A program made the translations under genes and the position numbers. From an uncultured Clostridia bacterium (GTDB lineage Bacteria > Bacillota > Clostridia > Oscillospirales > Oscillospiraceae), in contig CALERM010000226.1 of assembly GCA_937907715.1 (NCBI GenBank), positions 1-10,084 on the forward strand: 10,084 bases of DNA, in the 5' to 3' direction. Under the pieces are notes generated by a model. The model saw only the letters and a list, made by a program, of their open reading frames with translations. It searched no databases and had not been told where the DNA came from. Positions 6,391-10,084 of the stretch are shown here, in pieces; position 1 is the first letter of the stretch; each line of letters opens with the position of its first letter.

Positions 6391-6876
6391 ATGCTGCATG
6401 TGGTTCTGGTCGAGCCGGAGATTCCGGCGAACACCGGCAACATCGCAAGAACCTGCGCGGCGACCGGGAGCGTGCTGCATCTGATTCGCCCGCTGGGCTT
6501 TGACATTTCCGACAAAGCAGTCAAGCGGGCGGGGCTGGACTACTGGCACCTTGTGGATGTGCGCGATTACGAAAATCTCGACGACTTTTTCTCGAAAAAC
6601 GACGTTCGATCCATGCGTCTGTTTTCCACCAAGGCGCCGAAGCGCTACGACGAGGCGGACTACCCCGACGGCTGCTATCTGTTTTTCGGCAAGGAGACGA
6701 AGGGACTGCCGGAGGACCTTCTCGCCGCGCATTTTGACAGCTGCGTGAGAATTCCCATCCGCGCCGAGGCGCGCAGCCTGAACCTCGGAAATTCGGCGGC
6801 AATCGGCGTATTTGAGGCGCTGCGGCAGCAGGGCTTCCCGCATCTCAAGGCGCAGGGAAAAATGATCGATTGGTAA
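6391..6876 (+). CDS. trmL: tRNA (cytidine/uridine-34 2'-O)-methyltransferase TrmL
   Basis: A 161-residue minimal SPOUT (trefoil-knot) methyltransferase. In E. coli, TrmL uses SAM to methylate the 2'-O of the wobble nucleotide in tRNA-Leu isoacceptors, and the length fits this single-domain enzyme. Motif 1 is EPEIPANTGNIARTC (8-22), motif 2 is LFFGKETKGLP (97-107), and motif 3 is IPIRAEARSLNLGNSAAIGV (121-140), ending in FEALRQQ. The family usually has LNLSN where this protein has LNLGN, a small change next to the cofactor pocket. It could equally be annotated as a generic SpoU-class methylase, but the absence of an N-terminal RNA-binding domain favours TrmL. It has its own promoter, and a small hairpin separates it from pgk. 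Confidence 0.93.
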   Translation: MLHVVLVEPEIPANTGNIARTCAATGSVLHLIRPLGFDISDKAVKRAGLDYWHLVDVRDYENLDDFFSKNDVRSMRLFSTKAPKRYDEADYPDGCYLFFGKETKGLPEDLLAAHFDSCVRIPIRAEARSLNLGNSAAIGVFEALRQQGFPHLKAQGKMIDW

Positions 6877-6881
6877 GAAGC

Positions 6882-6901
6882 CGGGCATTTGCCCGTGTTT
6901 T
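6882..6901 (+). terminator. Weak intrinsic terminator after trmL
   Basis: Stem CGGGC (6882-6886) and GCCCG (6891-6895) with the 4-nt loop ATTT, followed by TGTTTT. The stem is only 5 bp, so it may be leaky and let part of the trmL transcript run into pgk, whose ATG lies 37 nt further on. No convincing pgk promoter fits between them. Confidence 0.5.
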
Positions 6902-6937
6902 GAAAGGCATGCAAGCATCATATAAGGAGGAATCTGG

Positions 6938-8137
<1,200 letters not shown>

Positions 8138-8158
8138 GCACGACCGCTTTGACGGGCG

Positions 8159-8260
8159 CCGCCGGATCTTTTCCGGCAATGCGGCGTTAGAACCGGCTCG
8201 ACGTACACACGGTACGCCTTCGCCGTTTCACCTTGCCTTGCCGAAAAATCTCTCGCCGGT
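8159..8260 (+). repeat. Copy B of the 102-bp dispersed structured repeat
   Basis: Same length as 1723-1824 and aligned to it without gaps. The identical 30-bp core is at 8195-8224 and the identical 19-bp end at 8242-8260. Differences cluster in the arms on either side of the core. The ends are imperfect inverted repeats (CCGGATCTTTTCCGG against CCGAAAAATCTCTCGCCGG). This copy lies in the pgk-tpiA gap, in the same orientation as transcription, whereas copy A is opposite to its genes; it is therefore not tied to one reading direction. It does not encode a recognisable product. Confidence 0.85.
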
Positions 8261-8275
8261 GGCGTTGTCGATGGA

Positions 8276-8323
8276 GCGCGTATGAAAACGCTGTGAAATC
8301 CCACGGACGCATGCGCGCATTTT
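8276..8323 (+). other. Stem-loop between pgk and tpiA, possible weak terminator
   Basis: GCGCGTATG (8276-8284) can pair with CATGCGCGC (8310-8318) with one G-U pair and a 25-nt loop. ATTTT follows at once. The inner part of the right arm is itself a 10-bp palindrome (ATGCGCGCAT). It may reduce read-through from pgk into tpiA or protect the pgk 3' end. The long loop makes it a weak terminator candidate. The rest of the gap (8319-8379) is AT-rich and ends in the AGGAG site of tpiA. Confidence 0.3.
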
Positions 8324-8379
8324 GGATTTGTTGGAAATTTGAAACGATTTTGGACTGAGATATATAGGAGAGTTTCATC

Positions 8380-9156
8380 ATGAACAGAAAATACCGTAAG
8401 ACTGTCATCGCCGGCAACTGGAAAATGAACAAGACGCCGTCTGAGACGAAGGAATTCATGACCGAGTTCAAGACGATCATGCCCAAGGGTCGCTGGTGCG
8501 ACGTGGCGCTGTGCGTGCCTGCCGTCTGCATCCCCGCAGCCGTTCGCGCCATGCGCGAGACCAGAGTCGGCATCGGCGCTGAAAACTGCAACGCCAACGC
8601 CTCCGGCGCCTACACCGGCGAGATCGCCGCGAACATGCTCGTAGACGCGGGCTGCAAGTACGTCATCCTCGGTCACTCCGAGCGCCGCGCCATGGGCGAG
8701 ACGAACGAGGACGTGAATGCGAAGGTCCTGACCGCGCTGGAAAACGGTCTGGTTCCCATCATGTGCGTCGGCGAGAGCCTGGAGCAGCGCGAGCAGGGCA
8801 TCACCGAGGAGTGGATCACCATGCAGATCAAGTGCGGTCTGCGCGGCGTCGGCGAGGACAAGATTCGCAAGATGGTCATCGCCTATGAGCCCATCTGGGC
8901 AATCGGCACCGGCAAAACCGCAACCCCCGAGCAGGCGGAAGAGGTCTGCGAGAGCATCCGCACGGTCATCCGCAAGCTCTACGGCGCAAAGATCGCGCGT
9001 GCCATCTCCATCCTCTACGGCGGCTCCATGAACGAAAAGAACGCCTACGATCTGCTGGCACAGCCCGACATCGACGGCGGCCTCATCGGCGGCGCATCCC
9101 TCGTGCCCGAGAAGTTCGTCAAGATCATCGAAGCGGCAAACCAGCCGACCATCTAA
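8380..9156 (+). CDS. tpiA: Triosephosphate isomerase
   Basis: A 258-residue TIM-barrel enzyme of normal length (about 250). It interconverts dihydroxyacetone phosphate and glyceraldehyde 3-phosphate in glycolysis. The substrate-binding Asn and catalytic Lys are in GNWKMN (12-17). The catalytic His is in ILGHSERR (96-103). The catalytic Glu is in AYEPIWAIGTG (168-178), next to the mobile loop 6. Phosphate-binding stretches are ILYGGSM (211-217) and DGGLIGGASL (232-241). The start has an AGGAG site 9 nt upstream. It lies downstream of pgk and may be partly cotranscribed with it. Its transcript should end at the hairpin at 9402-9431, about 245 nt past the stop codon. Confidence 0.98.
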   Translation: MNRKYRKTVIAGNWKMNKTPSETKEFMTEFKTIMPKGRWCDVALCVPAVCIPAAVRAMRETRVGIGAENCNANASGAYTGEIAANMLVDAGCKYVILGHSERRAMGETNEDVNAKVLTALENGLVPIMCVGESLEQREQGITEEWITMQIKCGLRGVGEDKIRKMVIAYEPIWAIGTGKTATPEQAEEVCESIRTVIRKLYGAKIARAISILYGGSMNEKNAYDLLAQPDIDGGLIGGASLVPEKFVKIIEAANQPTI

Positions 9157-9165
9157 GAAATTGTC

Positions 9166-9197
9166 AAAAAAGCCCGTGATCGTGAGATCACGGGCTT
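9166..9197 (-). terminator. Intrinsic terminator for ileS (minus strand)
   Basis: A perfect 12-bp stem AAGCCCGTGATC (9170-9181) and GATCACGGGCTT (9186-9197) with a GTGA loop. Read on the minus strand it is followed by six Ts (9171-9166), as a terminator should be; read on the plus strand TCAGC follows instead. It therefore acts for ileS, about 255 nt past the ileS stop codon, and ends only 9 bp from the tpiA stop codon. Confidence 0.75.
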
Positions 9198-9222
9198 CAG
9201 CTTGTCAAAGAACCTCGTAGAG

Positions 9223-9242
9223 TTTCGCCCCGCAGGGCGAAA
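9223..9242. repeat. Perfect 8-bp hairpin with CCCTGCGGG-type core
   Basis: TTTCGCCC (9223-9230), loop CGCA, GGGCGAAA (9235-9242). An A-rich stretch follows on the plus strand, so it is not a terminator in that direction; on the minus strand the bases after the stem are CTCTACG, also unlike a terminator. Confidence 0.8.
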
Positions 9243-9295
9243 TAAAATAAAAATCCATGTTATCCGGCGGCTTTGCCGACCGGAAACATACTGAT

Positions 9296-9356
9296 CACCT
9301 CGCAAGTGTGGAATTTTTGTCCCTGCGGGACAAAAATTATGCGCGCAGTCGAGGTG
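9296..9356. repeat. Nested hairpin: 7-bp outer stem around a 12-bp inner stem
   Basis: The inner stem is AATTTTTGTCCC (9312-9323) with GGGACAAAAATT (9327-9338), perfect around the three bases TGC. The outer stem is CACCTCG (9296-9302) with CGAGGTG (9350-9356). A further imperfect hairpin lies just upstream (CCGG CGGC TTT GCCG A CCGG, 9264-9283). The nested arrangement is unlike a simple terminator. Confidence 0.75.
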
Positions 9357-9367
9357 CAACCCCCCTT

Positions 9368-9397
9368 CTGTCAAGAAAGCGATAGCTTTTTTGACAG
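9368..9397. repeat. 13-bp hairpin with GATA loop
   Basis: CTGTCAAGAAAGC (9368-9380) pairs with GCTTTTTTGACAG (9385-9397), with one G-U pair in RNA of the plus strand. The right arm is also the exact complement of 9162-9173, so the left end of the block and this arm can compete for the same partner. Confidence 0.7.
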
Positions 9398-9401
9398 TCT
9401 C

Positions 9402-9431
9402 AAGCCCGTGATCATACGATCACGGGCTTTT
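9402..9431 (+). terminator. Intrinsic terminator for tpiA (plus strand)
   Basis: Stem arms AAGCCCGTGATC (9402-9413) and GATCACGGGCTT (9418-9429), identical to those at 9170-9197 but with an ATAC loop. Four Ts (9428-9431) then GC follow on the plus strand. It lies about 245 nt after the tpiA stop codon and 20 bp before the ileS stop codon. Confidence 0.75.
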
Positions 9432-9450
9432 GCTATGCGTGAATTTGGAA

Positions 9451-10084
9451 TCAGTCAAAGACAACGTCGAGCGCCTTGCAGACGGCAGCGCAGCGTGGGC
9501 ACAGATCGTGCTCGTCGGCGTCCATCGAGTGCATCCAGCAGCGCGGGCACTTCCTGCCGGTCGCCTCGGTGACGGCGACGGTCAGTCCGGGGAAGTTGGA
9601 GCCTGCGCCCACAACTGCGCCCTCGGGCGCGGTTTCCCCGGTCACGGCGACGTTGGAGACGATGAACAGCTCTGCGAGGTTCATGCCGGCGATTGCCTTG
9701 ACTGCCTCGGCGGCAGCTGCGTCAACCGCCGTCAGCGCCACGTGCGCCTCGAGAGATTTGCCGATGCGCTTGTCGGCTCTTGCCGCTTCGAGAACGCCGT
9801 TCACATCCGAGCGGACCTTGAACGCGGTCTCCCACTTTGCCATTTCCTCGTCGGACAGGGCGTAGGCGGTATAGGGCTTCGACATCTGGTTGAACAGCAC
9901 GTTTCTCGCGTCGTCCTCTGCGCGGTGCGGCATCTGCAGCCAGATTTCATCGCAGGTGAACGCGAGAATCGGCGCGAAGACCTTGGTCATGGCATCGAGA
10001 ATCATCCACAGCGCGCTCTGCGCGGAGCGGCGGACCGCGGAGTCCTTGCCGTCGCAGTACAGGTGGTCCTTGATGATATCGAGA
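9451..10084 (-). CDS. ileS: Isoleucyl-tRNA synthetase, C-terminal part (start beyond window)
   Basis: The last 210 codons of a class I aminoacyl-tRNA synthetase; the catalytic HIGH and KMSKS motifs lie outside the window. The seen part begins in the anticodon-binding helical domain (DIIKDHLYCDGKDS, then WMILDAMTKVFAPILAFTCDEIW). It ends with the Zn-binding C-terminal segment KCPRCWMHSMDADEHDLCPRC, whose four Cys fit the IleRS CxxCW...CxxC site. That zinc finger and the DxIKDxLY segment favour IleRS over ValRS or LeuRS. The frame stays open to the window edge, so the gene is cut by the window, not broken. It converges on tpiA and its terminator is at 9166-9197. Confidence 0.95.
   Translation of the reverse strand, partial: LDIIKDHLYCDGKDSAVRRSAQSALWMILDAMTKVFAPILAFTCDEIWLQMPHRAEDDARNVLFNQMSKPYTAYALSDEEMAKWETAFKVRSDVNGVLEAARADKRIGKSLEAHVALTAVDAAAAEAVKAIAGMNLAELFIVSNVAVTGETAPEGAVVGAGSNFPGLTVAVTEATGRKCPRCWMHSMDADEHDLCPRCAAVCKALDVVFD

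Larger units (their letters stand above)
9162..9397. repeat. Palindrome-rich block between tpiA and ileS
   Basis: The 294 bp between the tpiA and ileS stop codons contain no plausible gene but at least six hairpins: 9170-9197, 9223-9242, 9264-9283, 9312-9338 inside an outer stem 9296-9302/9350-9356, 9368-9397 and 9402-9429. The block is also bracketed by a long-range inverted repeat: TGTCAAAAAAGC at 9162-9173 and its exact complement GCTTTTTTGACA at 9385-9396. It is probably a mix of terminators and a MITE-like or REP-like insertion. No transposase or coding capacity was seen. Confidence 0.7.

Noticed and set aside
8339..8366. TTGAAA-16 bp-TATATA as a tpiA promoter
   Set aside because: The boxes match well, but transcription would start near 8373, after the AGGAG ribosome site (8366-8370), leaving a leader of under 10 nt. 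Unlikely for a gene with a clear ribosome site.

Overview
The window looks like chromosomal housekeeping DNA from a GC-rich member of the Clostridia, most likely the Oscillospiraceae/Ruminococcaceae. The evidence is the strong GGAGG-type ribosome binding sites, sigma-A-like promoters with 17-bp spacers, the order parA-parB-(membrane coiled-coil protein)-serS, and the styles of the proteins. The genus is not determined. No phage, transposase, CRISPR array, tRNA, rRNA or defence system was seen.

Left part, all on the minus strand (read from right to left): parA (start 5377), parB, a small single-pass membrane coiled-coil protein, serS and mscL form a tightly packed series. The parA/parB gap is 3 nt, the parB/membrane-protein overlap is 1 nt, and the gap to serS is 15 nt. 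A good promoter lies in front of parA (5435-5463). mscL follows serS after a 146-bp gap that holds a structured repeat. Then comes a separate promoter (1108-1136) and a histidine-kinase-like gene that runs off the left edge. In that gene the phospho-acceptor His, the N-box Asn and the G1 box all look degenerate.

Middle, plus strand: ung (uracil-DNA glycosylase) is divergent from parA, and both promoters sit in the 198-bp gap. trmL follows (wobble-position tRNA 2'-O-methyltransferase, own promoter at 6326-6354), then a small terminator-like hairpin, then pgk and tpiA, which encode two glycolytic enzymes.

Right edge: the end of ileS (isoleucyl-tRNA synthetase) lies on the minus strand and converges on tpiA. 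The 294 bp between their stop codons is packed with perfect or near-perfect hairpins. Two of these share identical 12-bp stem arms and act as oppositely oriented terminators, so the two 3' UTRs should overlap antisense by about 230-260 nt.

The most unusual features are non-coding or degenerate: (1) a 102-bp dispersed repeat present twice at exactly the same length (1723-1824 and 8159-8260), about 86% identical by hand count; (2) the palindrome cluster between tpiA and ileS; (3) the apparent pseudo-histidine-kinase. I found no multi-gene system that looks new.
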